A stretch of DNA of 64,000 bases from DAOQVR01 sp035341665 (GCA_035341665.1 DAOQVR010000002.1:328372-392371), one strand, 5' to 3'; numbered from the stretch's first letter, positions 27,548 through 37,700 are shown. A program made the numbers and translations. The notes: generated from the sequence alone by a model not told the origin.

Positions 27548-29452
27548 TCAGTCCAGCGGCAGGACGTTGATGTAGTCAAAGCGGGCGATGGTCCTGTACA
27601 CTGCCAGTCCCACCGTCCCGTTGGTCCAGGCACCCGCAGGCTCCGTGTAGTCGAATACCTTGACAGGGTTGCTGATGCCGTCCTCGTCATACTCGAACCA
27701 GACCTGGACATGGGCACCTTCCACCTCGATCACCAGCTTGTACCACTTGTGGGTGAAGATGCCCGGCGCCCAGGCGTAGCTGGCGACGAGCTCCTGGGCG
27801 GCGAACGAGGGGTTGCCGGGCGGGGTACGGAAGAAGTAGAGATGCTCATCCGCCTGCTTCATGTAGACGTAGTAGCCGCCCACCGTTTTGCCGTCGAAGA
27901 GACCTGAATCCTCGTAGGTGCCACGGAACCAGATGCCGGTCAGGCCGCTGGTCGCATCCACACCCTTCGAATCTTTGATGCGCGCCTCTATCCGGTAGTC
28001 TGCCCAGCCCTGGGCCCCGGGGGCGTTGTAGATAAAGAGGTTGTATCCGTTGTACTCCGGGAGGTCATCCGGGGCATAGTCATAGTTCATCAGGCCCCAG
28101 GAGCCCATCTCGCCAGACCATTCCCAATAGCCGGGGGCCAGGCCCGGCCAATTGAGGAAGGGCTCCCAGTCGTCCGACACGCCAAAGGTAAAGTCGTCCT
28201 GGAAAGGCAGGCCCGCTCCGCCGACCACGACCGTGGCGGATCCTTCCGCCACCAGCGCGTTGCCCCAGTCATAGGCCCGGGCGGTGTTGACCTTGTTCCC
28301 ACCGCCGCCAGTCTCGACCTCGTACACCACGGTCAGATCCTCGCCGGGGAGCACCTCCCAGGAACCTGACCAGTAGATCACCCCGGTCGTGCCCGAGGGA
28401 GGCGTCGTAATGTCGCTACCGGGGGCCATGCTGAGAAACGCAAAGTCGGCGGGCAGGGTGTCCTCAATCCGGGTGAGCGTCCCGGCGCGGTTGCCCTGGT
28501 TCGCGATCACGACGGTATAGATCACCGGGTCGCCGGGGTCCACCAGTGCCGGATCGGCCGTCTTCGTCAACTGCCAGACCGGCTCGGGTGGGACATACTC
28601 CATGAGGCTCAGGGGAACAAAGATCTGGTTCGCCTCGATCCTGAGGGTGGCGCCGACAGGCCCTACCGGCTCATCGCCCGACAGGGCCAGAACCGAGTTC
28701 CGATACTCGCCGCCAACGTGGACCGCCCGCACCCGGTAGCGCATGGTCAGCGTCCCGTTCCCGGGGACCGCCAACCCCTGCCACACAATCTCCGGCTCCT
28801 CGCCGTCCACCGGCTCGCCGACCTCGCTTCCGAGCGCCATGCCGCCAAAGAGGAAGCCGGTCGGCAAAGTATCCGTGACCCAGTCGAGGGTCACGACCTG
28901 GGGGCCGGAGTTGGAGAAGACCACCTCGTAGATCGGCAGCCAGCGGCTGTCGCCGGGCAGCAGGACCTCCGGCTCCACCGTCTTTGTGACGCTGACCGTG
29001 CCGGCGACGGATCCGGCGGGCCGCTCCTCCGGCGGTGCAGGGGAATGTACTTCCGGCTCGACGAGCTCCGCCTCGCCGCTGATCCCTGCGACCGGCAGGG
29101 TGCCGGGCGCAGGCGAGGGCCCCAATGGGGCAACCCAGAAGAGCAGAACCTCCGCTCCGGGGGTTCGGCCGTTCCAGAGAAGCCGCCTGCCCCGCTCAGA
29201 GACCTGCGGCTCGTTCAGCACCTCGCTTCCCCGGGACAGGCCGACATACTCGAAGCCGGGCGGAAACAGGATTTCGAGATCGTCTGCCTCGGCGCCGGCA
29301 AGCCGGACCTGGTACTGCAGCAGCTTGCCGCCGCCGTCCAGGAGCGATGCCTCGGCTCGAGCACTCCAGCCGGCTGCGAGGGCCAGCAGCAGGGCCAACG
29401 AAAAGCCAAGGGCGACCCACCGCCCGGCGGCCGCGCCAGTCCTGTCTTTCAT
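27548..29452 (-). CDS. Secreted surface protein: DUF11 repeats plus LamG-like C-terminal domain
   Basis: 634 residues from the ATG at 29452, chosen because GGAGGG lies about ten bases upstream; an in-frame start 12 codons earlier lacks this. A signal peptide (about 1-35) is followed by a degenerate first repeat (40-130, FPPGFEYVGLSRGSE), then clear DUF11 repeats at 150-272 and 292-412. The LamG-like domain spans about 415-634 (QDDFTFGVSDDWEPFLNW). The motif IFVPLSLME sits at 277-285, at the same place as in the paralogue downstream. It is first in a two-gene unit with a good promoter. Confidence 0.82.
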   Translation of the reverse strand: MKDRTGAAAGRWVALGFSLALLLALAAGWSARAEASLLDGGGKLLQYQVRLAGAEADDLEILFPPGFEYVGLSRGSEVLNEPQVSERGRRLLWNGRTPGAEVLLFWVAPLGPSPAPGTLPVAGISGEAELVEPEVHSPAPPEERPAGSVAGTVSVTKTVEPEVLLPGDSRWLPIYEVVFSNSGPQVVTLDWVTDTLPTGFLFGGMALGSEVGEPVDGEEPEIVWQGLAVPGNGTLTMRYRVRAVHVGGEYRNSVLALSGDEPVGPVGATLRIEANQIFVPLSLMEYVPPEPVWQLTKTADPALVDPGDPVIYTVVIANQGNRAGTLTRIEDTLPADFAFLSMAPGSDITTPPSGTTGVIYWSGSWEVLPGEDLTVVYEVETGGGGNKVNTARAYDWGNALVAEGSATVVVGGAGLPFQDDFTFGVSDDWEPFLNWPGLAPGYWEWSGEMGSWGLMNYDYAPDDLPEYNGYNLFIYNAPGAQGWADYRIEARIKDSKGVDATSGLTGIWFRGTYEDSGLFDGKTVGGYYVYMKQADEHLYFFRTPPGNPSFAAQELVASYAWAPGIFTHKWYKLVIEVEGAHVQVWFEYDEDGISNPVKVFDYTEPAGAWTNGTVGLAVYRTIARFDYINVLPLD

Positions 29453-29491
29453 CGATCCTATCCCTCCATTCGATATGGGCAGAGCCATAAG

Positions 29492-29520
29492 AATATACCA
29501 TGCGAGAGGAAGTCAGTCAA
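29492..29520 (-). promoter_or_regulatory. Promoter of the DUF11/LamG gene pair
   Basis: TTGACT (29520-29515), exactly 17 bp, TATATT (29497-29492) on the minus strand, 40 bp upstream of the ATG at 29452. It begins six bases after the terminator hairpin of the preceding operon. Confidence 0.78.
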
Positions 29521-29525
29521 ACAGC

Positions 29526-29568
29526 GCGCGAGAGGGCGGCAGGTCAGCGCTGACCTGCCCTCTCGCGC
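29526..29568 (-). terminator. Terminator hairpin containing a stop codon
   Basis: Outer arms GCGCGAGAGGG / CCCTCTCGCGC (11 bp) and an inner perfect 18-bp palindrome CAGGTCAGCGCTGACCTG, with a small bulge. The stop codon of the UPF0104 gene (29546-29544) lies inside the palindrome. A short T-rich stretch (GTTTGACT) follows on the transcript strand. Confidence 0.75.
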
Positions 29569-30533
29569 TTCTCCCGGCGGCCGAGGAACAGCCCGATCCC
29601 GCCGAATGCAAGGTCGGCGAGCACGGTCATCACGCGCAGGAGAACAAAGGCCAGCAGCGCCGGCTCGGCCGCGGTGGCCGGGGCCAGGATCACGGCACCC
29701 AACCCCTCGCGGACGCCGATCCCGCCCGGCGCAAAGAGGGCGACAAAGCCCACCACCGTGCCGATCGCTCCCGCCGCCAAGCTGACGGGCAGCGCTGCCG
29801 CACCAACCGGCTGAACGGCGGCGACGAGGAGCCAGACCTGGAGGCCGACCCCTGCCCAGGCAACCAGGTAGAGGAGCAGAGTCCGAAGGTAGAAGGAGTA
29901 GGGAAGGGCAAGGGGCTCGCCGAACCGGCCTGCCAGCGACCCAAGCTTCAGCTTGCGCAATGCCCAGGCCAGCACACGAAACAGGCGGCTCAAGACGCGT
30001 GGGTGGATGGTGACCAGAAGGGCAACCGCGAGCAGCACGCTTCCCAGCCGCAGCACGGGTGAGAGGGAGGCAAGGCCAGGCAGGCTGCAGAGCACCGCCG
30101 AGACGATCCAGAGGGCCGTCGACACCAGAAAGCTGCTGCCGATCTCGCGGGCATCCACCCCTACCTGGCGCGAGAGGAGGTAGTAGTTGCCTGCCATGAG
30201 GACCTTCCCCGGCACATACTTTCCGAGCTGCGAGGGGCATACGATGCTGAACACCTGGCGGAACGTCAGGCGCACGCCCATTCCCCGGTAGATGGTGTGC
30301 TGAATGTAGACATAGAAGAGGGTATCCAGTACAGCGACGAGCGCGGCCAAGCCCACCATAGCCCAGTCGAGGCGCGAGAAGAGGTCGGGGAGGTCCCCCT
30401 GCTCGCGGACGAGCGAATAGGCCGTCACGGCCAGCAAGGCGACAAAGTAAGCCGTCTGCACGGCCGGCTTGGTCAGCCAGCGGCGCAACCCTGAACGGCG
30501 CGTCTCGGAGGGCGTGCCGGTCTCCTGCAGCAC
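29544..30533 (-). CDS. UPF0104 / lysylphosphatidylglycerol synthase TM-region membrane protein
   Basis: 329 residues with seven to eight helices and the family signatures CPSQLGKYVPGKV and FAPGGIGVREG. Members without a catalytic domain are predicted lipid or lipid-linked sugar transporters and occur near glycan synthesis genes. It is the last gene of the nine-gene operon, 5 bp after the acetyltransferase. Its C-terminus (RREKRERAGQR) is encoded by one arm of the terminator hairpin. A second family member ends the operon at 48217. Confidence 0.85.
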   Translation of the reverse strand: MLQETGTPSETRRSGLRRWLTKPAVQTAYFVALLAVTAYSLVREQGDLPDLFSRLDWAMVGLAALVAVLDTLFYVYIQHTIYRGMGVRLTFRQVFSIVCPSQLGKYVPGKVLMAGNYYLLSRQVGVDAREIGSSFLVSTALWIVSAVLCSLPGLASLSPVLRLGSVLLAVALLVTIHPRVLSRLFRVLAWALRKLKLGSLAGRFGEPLALPYSFYLRTLLLYLVAWAGVGLQVWLLVAAVQPVGAAALPVSLAAGAIGTVVGFVALFAPGGIGVREGLGAVILAPATAAEPALLAFVLLRVMTVLADLAFGGIGLFLGRREKRERAGQR

Positions 30534-30538
30534 GCGGC

Positions 30539-31264
30539 CTAGCGCTCCCCCACGATGCGTGCCGGCACGCCCCGGGCAATGCTGAAGGGCGGTAGGTCAT
30601 GCGTCACGACGGCCCCAGCGCCGACCACGGCTCCCTGTCCAATCGTCACCCCACCGAGGACGATGACCGACGCCGCCAGCCAGGCATCCTCTCCAATGAC
30701 GATCGGCTTCTCCTCACCTGCCTGGTCGCGCACCGGGATGTCGCGGCGGGCAAAGGTGTGATTGCCGCAGATCAGCTGCACATCGTTGGCCAGCAGGGCA
30801 TTCCGTCCCACCCGGATCCCTCCGTGACCGTAAAAGAGACAACGGTGCCCAATGTAGGCCTGCGGCTCGACTACAATCTCTGTCTCGGCCGTGACCAACA
30901 GGCAGCCGCGCGAGAGCCACACGTCATCCTGCAGCTCAATGCGCCCTCTGGCGTTGTGCGCGTCGAGGAAGCACCCCTCCCCAACCATGACACGACGCCC
31001 GAGGAATACCCGTCTGGGCACCAGGAGCCGCACGCCCTGTTCAATGACGCAGCCCGGCCCGACGCTGCCGAGCACTCCACGGTAGGCGGCCCTCCGCAGG
31101 ACGGACGCCGCAATGGTGGGACGTCCGGACAGGAGGGTGAGCACGAACCCCTGCCACAGAAAGCGGCACCACGAGTCGCTGCCCGTCACGCGGCGACGGT
31201 AGCGCTGGAGATTGTGCCACACGCCGCCCTGCAGCGTTGCCGTAGCCCTCGATTCCTCCGTCAC
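30539..31264 (-). CDS. Left-handed beta-helix (hexapeptide repeat) O-acyltransferase
   Basis: 241 residues. After a short N-terminal helix region, hexapeptide turns run from about 75 to 235 (VFLGRRVMVGEGCFLD, VIVLGGVTIGQGAVVGAGAVV), and the C-terminal IARGVPARIVG matches WbbJ/maltose-type acetyltransferases. The catalytic His is likely in LICGNHTFARRDIP. It would acetylate a sugar hydroxyl in the cytoplasm using acetyl-CoA. Its start shares ATGA with the upstream GT-C gene. Confidence 0.9.
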   Translation of the reverse strand: MTEESRATATLQGGVWHNLQRYRRRVTGSDSWCRFLWQGFVLTLLSGRPTIAASVLRRAAYRGVLGSVGPGCVIEQGVRLLVPRRVFLGRRVMVGEGCFLDAHNARGRIELQDDVWLSRGCLLVTAETEIVVEPQAYIGHRCLFYGHGGIRVGRNALLANDVQLICGNHTFARRDIPVRDQAGEEKPIVIGEDAWLAASVIVLGGVTIGQGAVVGAGAVVTHDLPPFSIARGVPARIVGER

Positions 31265-33828
31265 TCGCCCACCTCCAGTATGACCAATGGCAACGCGTCA
31301 TCGCCGCCGTCCAGCGGCAGCCGGTTCCCACTCCCCAGCAGGTAGAGCCCCACCCGCAGCACGTAGCTGCCCGGCCCGGCAGCGGTCGGGACCTGCACGT
31401 GATACACGTCGACCAGCACCTCACCGGGCAGCCAGAAACGGGTCGGGTACTTCCCGGCCATGGGCGGCCCGTCGCCCTGCGCAGCGATCCGGCCGTCCTC
31501 CGCAGCGAGGTGCACAAAGGTGTGCAGCTCCTCCATGATGGGACCGCAGGCTCCCCAGTGCAGCGCCAGTTCGATCGTCTCGCCAGGGACAACGGCGGTC
31601 CCTCCCGATGCCGTCTCCAGATCGTACCCCTCCAGGCAGACCTGACCGCCGAAGCGGGCGGTCAGCGCCTGGTCGGGAGGCGGTGGCGCCGGGCGATCCC
31701 CCACCCAGAAGAAGGCGGCCGTTGCCTGGTTGGTGGTGGGGTCCCCGCCCGCGACCACCGGGAGCCGCTCGCCCGTGGCAGGCTCATACAGGCCCACGCT
31801 GAGATGGTATCGCCCGGGCGGAAGGTCCGGCGGCAGAGCAACAACCCGGCGGTCTGCGATCAGATCGCCAGGCTCCCATTCGTACATCGGGAACAGCCCA
31901 CCGGCCACACCCCCATCCCCTTGCGCCCAGGTCTCGCCCCCGCCGTCGTCCACGTGGACAAAGACCGAATAGTCCTGCGCCAGTGGTGCTTGGGACTGCC
32001 AGTTGAACACCACGCGCACGGGTTCCCCGGGCCGAAGGGAGGCAATCTCCAGACCCGTGCTCACCAAGCGCACCGAACCAAAGTCCACCTCGTTGCGTTG
32101 GTGCACCGCCGGCGCCGGGACATCGAGCCCGGACCGAAAAACCAGTACCTTCCTCTCGGACGACACCAGCGCCATGCGCTGCCACACGAGGTCCCTGAAC
32201 GGGGTGGAAAAGTTCCGCTCCCACCGCATCATGTCCACCACAAACCAGAGGCGGGAATGGGAGGCCAGGGCCGTCTCCAAGGCAGACGGCGACTGCAGCA
32301 GTGGGACCAGGCCCCATCCCTCGACGGTCTGCCCCCCACGCTCCAGCGTATAGCCCTCAAAGCCCGACTCGATCGCCAAGTAATCACAGCGATCTAGGAA
32401 AAAGAGGCTGGCAGAAGGGGCTATCGTGGCAACCGCATCCCCCGGCAGCCACTGCCGGCGGATCGACTCGAATGCCAGGTCGTAGCCATAGTCCTTCACC
32501 CGCGTTGCCGCGACCGCGCGCGGCGCAAGGAACGCACCCATCAGCAGAGTGACCAGGAACATGAGCACCACGTGCGCACCGCCGGAAGTGGTGCCTGGCT
32601 GAAGGTGCCGCCGGCGGCGGCCCACTCGGGCCCACAACGTGCGCAGCAGGCCATCCGCGCCGGCCGCCGCGACGAGAAGGAACCACGGCAGGATCAGCAG
32701 GAGGTAGCGCGGGCGACGCCAACTCTCTCCCACGACGAGAGCCATCTCGAGCCAGATACCAATCAAGAAGATGGAGAGCGCCGCAGCGGCCCCCCGCTCA
32801 CCGCCCTGCAGAGCCTTGTGCCCCTTCCTGGCGAGCACCACGGCCAATCCCAACAGCCCGACGGCAAAGAGGGCCGTTGCCGGCCAACGGCCTGGAGCAA
32901 GGAAGAAGGGACTCAGCGCCTCCAGTCCAGCCATCATGTCTCCCCCGGGCGCCACAAAGGGGCGCGACACGGCCGATGCGGCAGCGCCGGGCAGCACCAT
33001 CAGCCTGTGCAGGTAGGTGTTCAGGCCCAGGCCCGCCCCCAGCAGTCCTAGGTCGAGCCACACCGAAGGCCGGAGCCAATCGCGCGGGCTCTGCCACAGC
33101 AGCCACACAAGCCCCAGCGGCGGCAGCAGCAGCGCCGCTTCCTGCTGGGTGAATAGGGCCGCCAGGAAAAAGAGCACAAACAAGTGCCTGTCTCGATCGC
33201 TGCAGAGGCCGGTCGCCGTGGTCGATCTCCCTTCCGAGCCGGGCGAACGTGTCGTAGGGCGGGTCTCCATACCCGCCTCCGGGGATGGGCCAAGGTCGCC
33301 GACCGCGCCCCTCCCTACGACGCCCCTGACGAAGTAGTAGACGGCCAAGACGACAAAGAAGAGGAGCAGGGCATACATGCGCGCCCGACCGTCCCAGGTG
33401 ATGGCCTCGGGGTCCAGGGCAAGCCAGGTGGCAGCCAGGAGGGCAGCCGGCACACCAAAGAGCCGCCGGCCCGCCAAGAAGAGGGCCAGGATCGTACCCG
33501 TGCCAAGGAGCACGCTGGGAAGGCGGGTCGCCACCTTGTCGTAGGGACCCAGCGACAGCACGGCTGCCTCCAGGTAGGTGAAGAGCAGCCCAGAGGTGTA
33601 GTAGGCTCCCGAGGGTGTCCTCGGCGCGCCCGACTGCGCCGTGTAGCGGGCAGCCAAGAGCGTGGTCGGCTCGTCAATGTACAGGCTTGCCCCCCGCGCA
33701 AAGGACAGGCGCAGGAAAAAGCCCACCAGGAGAACTGGCACAAGGAGCCAGGAGGCCACCTGTTGTGGCCGGCCGCTGTGGCTGGTCTCCCGAGCGAGCC
33801 ACCCACGAGCCTTGCCGCCGATCCTCAT
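31261..33828 (-). CDS. GT-C family (GT39/PMT-2-like) glycosyltransferase with two C-terminal beta-rich modules
   Basis: 855 residues from the ATG at 33828, whose ATGA overlaps the methyltransferase stop; a 64-residue longer frame is a shadow of that gene. Asp52-Glu53 (GASLYIDEPTTLL) is the candidate catalytic pair. Helices are followed by the middle domain shared with 15439 and 17805 (QWLPGDAVATIAPSAS, LDRCDYLAIES, LVPLLQSPSALETAL). Then come two modules (VRLVSTGLEIASLRPGEPVR with EPGDLIADRRVVALP; VCLEGYDLETA with YPTRFWLPGEVLVDVYHV). A hydrophilic loop of about 45 residues after YYFVRG, absent in the paralogues, is encoded by an inserted 71-bp inverted-repeat element. Confidence 0.82.
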   Translation of the reverse strand: MRIGGKARGWLARETSHSGRPQQVASWLLVPVLLVGFFLRLSFARGASLYIDEPTTLLAARYTAQSGAPRTPSGAYYTSGLLFTYLEAAVLSLGPYDKVATRLPSVLLGTGTILALFLAGRRLFGVPAALLAATWLALDPEAITWDGRARMYALLLFFVVLAVYYFVRGVVGRGAVGDLGPSPEAGMETRPTTRSPGSEGRSTTATGLCSDRDRHLFVLFFLAALFTQQEAALLLPPLGLVWLLWQSPRDWLRPSVWLDLGLLGAGLGLNTYLHRLMVLPGAAASAVSRPFVAPGGDMMAGLEALSPFFLAPGRWPATALFAVGLLGLAVVLARKGHKALQGGERGAAAALSIFLIGIWLEMALVVGESWRRPRYLLLILPWFLLVAAAGADGLLRTLWARVGRRRRHLQPGTTSGGAHVVLMFLVTLLMGAFLAPRAVAATRVKDYGYDLAFESIRRQWLPGDAVATIAPSASLFFLDRCDYLAIESGFEGYTLERGGQTVEGWGLVPLLQSPSALETALASHSRLWFVVDMMRWERNFSTPFRDLVWQRMALVSSERKVLVFRSGLDVPAPAVHQRNEVDFGSVRLVSTGLEIASLRPGEPVRVVFNWQSQAPLAQDYSVFVHVDDGGGETWAQGDGGVAGGLFPMYEWEPGDLIADRRVVALPPDLPPGRYHLSVGLYEPATGERLPVVAGGDPTTNQATAAFFWVGDRPAPPPPDQALTARFGGQVCLEGYDLETASGGTAVVPGETIELALHWGACGPIMEELHTFVHLAAEDGRIAAQGDGPPMAGKYPTRFWLPGEVLVDVYHVQVPTAAGPGSYVLRVGLYLLGSGNRLPLDGGDDALPLVILEVGE
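33251..33321. repeat. 71-bp element with 9-bp terminal inverted repeats inside a coding sequence
   Basis: GTCGTAGGG (33251-33259) and CCCTACGAC (33313-33321) are perfect inverted repeats. An internal 7-bp stem GGCGGGT / ACCCGCC lies at 33258-33277. The element is read through in frame and encodes a stretch beginning VVGRGAVGDLG. It resembles small non-autonomous intergenic elements (REP/MITE type) rather than protein-coding sequence. Confidence 0.7.
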
Positions 33829-34763
33829 CCGCCCTGGCCCTGCTGTGGCCGGTCGCACCGGCCGGTCTCCTCTGGAATGGGCGAAGGCCTGCGACCGAGC
33901 CACCCGGCCTCGCCACCCCGGCGCGCCACGAGGGCCAGCCCGCGCCCCCGGCCGCGTTGCTGCGCATCGCTCCACGCAGCCCAGGGGTAGAGCAGCACTG
34001 ATGTGGCGACGTACAACCACCTCCCGATGCCCCGCTCCGGATCCAGGCCCTTCCAGGCATGAAGCAGCTCGAACTGGGCCGCGCCCACCCCCGTAAGGTA
34101 GGCGCGGCTCTCCAGGATCGTCAAGCCAAGCCCTGTCAGCCTCAGCTCTAGCTCGTCACGGCGATAGCGGCGGCGGACAGCGTACTGGCTGTCCAAGAGC
34201 GCGTCGAGGCCGGACGACAGGTCCTGCGCTGCCGCGATCGGAGCCTTCAGGAGCCGTGCGCGGGCCTGCCGGGGCAGCCGCTCCAGGCAGGCAAGGGCCC
34301 TGCCGTGCTCAGCCGAATCCACCGTGAGATAGAGCAGCCCACCCGGCCGCAGCACGCGCGCCATCGAGCTCAACGCTGCCTGATCGTCCGCAATGTGCTC
34401 CAAGACACAGTTGCACACCACCAGGTTAAACAGGCCATCCGGCCAGGGCAGAGCTGTAGCATCCGCCTGCACAAACGACGCCCGCTCGTCCAGCCCCAGC
34501 TTGTTCGAGACCTGGCGCGCCACAGCCAGCCCCGCCTCCTGGAGATCGCATCCGTGCAGGACCGCGCCCCGGCAGGCCAGCTCGAGTGAATAGAGGCCAT
34601 GGCCGCAGCCCACGTCCAGCACCTGCCAGCCCTTCACCTGGCGCACGTGGGGCGCTAACCCGCGCCACTCCAGCGCGCGCATGAGGTTCAGGTATCGGAT
34701 GCGCGGCACCAGGCAGCGGACCAGCCAGCGCGGAAGTCTGGACAGGCGTGTCCCCAGGCTCAT
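33825..34763 (-). CDS. SAM-dependent class I methyltransferase
   Basis: 312 residues. Motif I VLDVGCGHGLYSLEL lies at 48-62, the acidic strand is HGCDLQEAGLA, motif II region FVQADATALPWPDGLFNLVVCN, and the post-motif VLRPGGLLYLTVDS. This is the UbiE/Methyltransf_11 pattern. The C-terminal third (DELELRLTGLGLTILESRAYL) resembles sugar or lipid methyltransferases in glycan clusters. Translation is coupled to both neighbours by ATGA overlaps. The probable role is to methylate a glycan or its lipid carrier; the acceptor is unknown. Confidence 0.88.
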   Translation of the reverse strand: MSLGTRLSRLPRWLVRCLVPRIRYLNLMRALEWRGLAPHVRQVKGWQVLDVGCGHGLYSLELACRGAVLHGCDLQEAGLAVARQVSNKLGLDERASFVQADATALPWPDGLFNLVVCNCVLEHIADDQAALSSMARVLRPGGLLYLTVDSAEHGRALACLERLPRQARARLLKAPIAAAQDLSSGLDALLDSQYAVRRRYRRDELELRLTGLGLTILESRAYLTGVGAAQFELLHAWKGLDPERGIGRWLYVATSVLLYPWAAWSDAQQRGRGRGLALVARRGGEAGWLGRRPSPIPEETGRCDRPQQGQGG

Positions 34764-37700
34764 CGCTTCGACCTCAGCCAGCGTTCCCCCTCAGGGCCCG
34801 AGCGCTCCGAGCCCTCAGCCCGAAGGACCAACGGCAGCAGCAGGTGGGCACCGCCGAAACTCGACGACCCCAGGCTCACTTCGTCGAGGCGAATGGGGGG
34901 GCCGTCGGCCACAGACAGCGTCAGCGTCACCTCCCGGCCCACCACCGCTTCGGCCGCCAGCCAGGCATGCTGCCAGCCCTCCTCGGCGAAGGGGATCGTG
35001 GCGGTGATGGGCGGTAGCCCGGCGCTCGCCAGCACAACCTCCAGAGCGCCAAATCCTCCGGGCTCTCCCTCTGGCCGGGCCAGCAAGGAGAGGGTGGCCC
35101 TGCCCACCGAGCCGGGGAGAGACAAGGTCTGGACCAGGGAAGATGCCCCATCCCCGCCGCCCAGCCGGGCCGCCCACTCCCCCGTGTGTGCCTCGCTCAC
35201 CAGCGTCGGCGAGACGGTGCCCCCCGGCTGCCAATCGCCCCATCCGCCCGTCTCAAAGCCACCGTTCTGTACCGCGTCGTCGGCAGGTGGCAGCACAAGC
35301 TCCAGGCCGGCCACGTCGCTGTTCACCGACACCAGATGCATCGCAGGCAGCACCCCAAAGCCCTCGCGGCTTGCCTCCAGGTCATAGTCGCCCGGGCCCT
35401 CCAGGTAGGCGACAAAGCCGCCGCGTGGCAGGTGTTGCACGGCCAACGAGCCCGCGGCACTGACCTCAGCCCAGATCACCGGCTCGTGGCGGACGGTGAG
35501 TACATCGCCGCGTAGCACCAGCAGGGCCAAGAGTGTGGACACAGGGGGCGACCAGTCACTCCAAAGCCCGACCTGGTCACGAGCCCGGACCCGGAAGGAA
35601 TAGCTCTCGCCGTACTGGGGATCGGCCGGATCAAAGAGCGCGCTCGTGCCGGGTGTCTCGGAGAGCCACGTTATCCAGTCGCCCTGTGCGCCGGCGCGGT
35701 ACTCCACGTCAAAGACCACAGGCCCGGAGCAGGCATCTGTCCCGCCCCAGACGACGGCAAAGGGAGCCTGCTGCGCAGCCGGCAATTCGGCCACAGAGAC
35801 CGATTCGGGTGGGTGCGTGTCCTGCACCTGGACCGACGCCGGGGCAGAGTAGTCGCCGACGTTGCCTGCTACGTCGCGGGCACGGACGCGAAAGCTGTAG
35901 ACGTGCCCATTGTCGGGATCGGAGTAGCTCGCTTCGGTCTGAGTGGTCTCCAGGAGCCAGTCCGTCCAACCGCCCGCGTCCACCTGCAGCTGGACGTCAA
36001 AACTTGCCACCCCCGTGCCGGGCTCTGGGTCTGAGCCCCACCAGCTCACCTGGATGGCGGTAGCGCACTCGACCGGCGACGGCAGGGGGTCCATGCCCGC
36101 CACCGGAGGGACTGTGTCGGGAGGTGCTGGCCAATACTCCGTGATGCAGGCATAGAAGGTCTCCGCCAGGCGCTGCAGCCCTTCCTGGTTGGGATGCAGA
36201 TAGTCGTAGTAGAGCTGCCTCCAATTCGGGTCTGAGTAGAAGGCAGTCCACTGGTCGCAGAGGGGCACATGCTTGCCTGCAGCCGCAGGGGCAACGCCCT
36301 GCTCATTCATGGCTTGGGTTCGCGGGTTGAGGCCGTCCTTGCGCGGGATGAGGGTCGCAAACATGATCTTGATGCCCGAGATCGAGTTCCTCGCGATGTC
36401 GACCATAACCATCAGGTTCTCTTGCACTTCGGACGGTGGGATGTTGTGGGTCACATCGTTGGTGCCTTCCATGATCAGCACATACTGCGGACGGTAGAGC
36501 CCAAGCTCGTTGCCGATCCGGAATAGGCCGCCGATGGTCTTCTCGCCGTTTACGCCGGAGTTGATCACCTCGGAGGGACCGACCATGCTGTCCAGCATGG
36601 CTTCCAGGAGTGCCGGATAGGGCGTAAAGCCGCCATACTCGCCCCGCGTGATGCTGTCGCCAAAGGCAAGGTAGCGGTTGGGAATCGGGTCCGTCAAGAT
36701 GTGTGGCTCATCCCGCTGCATGTCGACCCATGCCTCCAGGGAGCCGGCCGTGTCCCGCAGAGGGACTGACCGAGGTGCCCAATCGCCAAAGGCCTCCGAG
36801 CGAGCCGTTCCAGGCTCGAGCCAGACTAGGACCGGCTCCTCTCCCGGCAGGATCGCCCACTCCTGCGGAGCGCCGCCCATCCCCTCGTGGTGTGGTCCCT
36901 TGTGCGCGTCGCTTGTGGCCCCGAGTGGGCGTCGCGTCTCAACCTCGAGCCAGGCAAGGGTCGAAGCGGAGCCCGCCTCGGCCTTCCACACCAGGCTCAG
37001 CCGCCCACTCCGGCCCGGGGTGAGGGCCGCGTGCCCTTCCTCGACCTCCCACTCCGGCGGGGAGGAGACGACCTCTTCGGCCGTCCAGGCGGCTGCCCCT
37101 GCCTCCCAGCGGGACAGCAGGATACGGCGGTGCGAGGTCGCGCCATCGGAGACGCGGCCCTTCCAGGCAACCCATGGGCGGCCCTGCGCGTCGAGCGCCA
37201 GGGTAGGCTCGACGTCCAGTGCCTCGTCGTCGACGCTGACCATCTGCTCGGGCGACCAGCCCGCCGGCGACCGGCGGCTGGCGTAGATCTCGTCGTCCAC
37301 ACCCGACTGGTGCCCCGTCCACACCAGCCAGGGACGTCCGTCCTGCCCCACAGCCAGCTGCGGCTGGCAATCGTACAGTGCCGGGTCAACATCGTCGTCG
37401 CCGACCCTCTCTGGAGTTGACCACCCTTGATCGGTCCGGCTGCTGGCATATATCTCGTCGTCCACACCGTCAAACCCGACCCACGCCAGCCAGAGCGTGC
37501 CGTCCGGCCCGGCGGCGAGGGCCGGCGCGGCGGCGGAGAGGCTGTCGCCCAGCGGAACCGCCTCTGGAGCAGCCCACCGCAGCCCGGTCCAGCGCGTCAC
37601 ATAGAGCCTGGTTGTGTCGGGAGCCGAGCGGTCGGTGGACACCCAGGCAAGCCAGGGCACCCCGCCGGACGCCACGGACAGGCTTGGCGAGCGATCCCAC

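Noticed and set aside
33829..34020. N-terminal extension of the GT-C gene at 31261
   Set aside because: It is a shadow of the methyltransferase gene; the ATG at 33828 overlaps that gene's stop by 4 bp as elsewhere in the operon.
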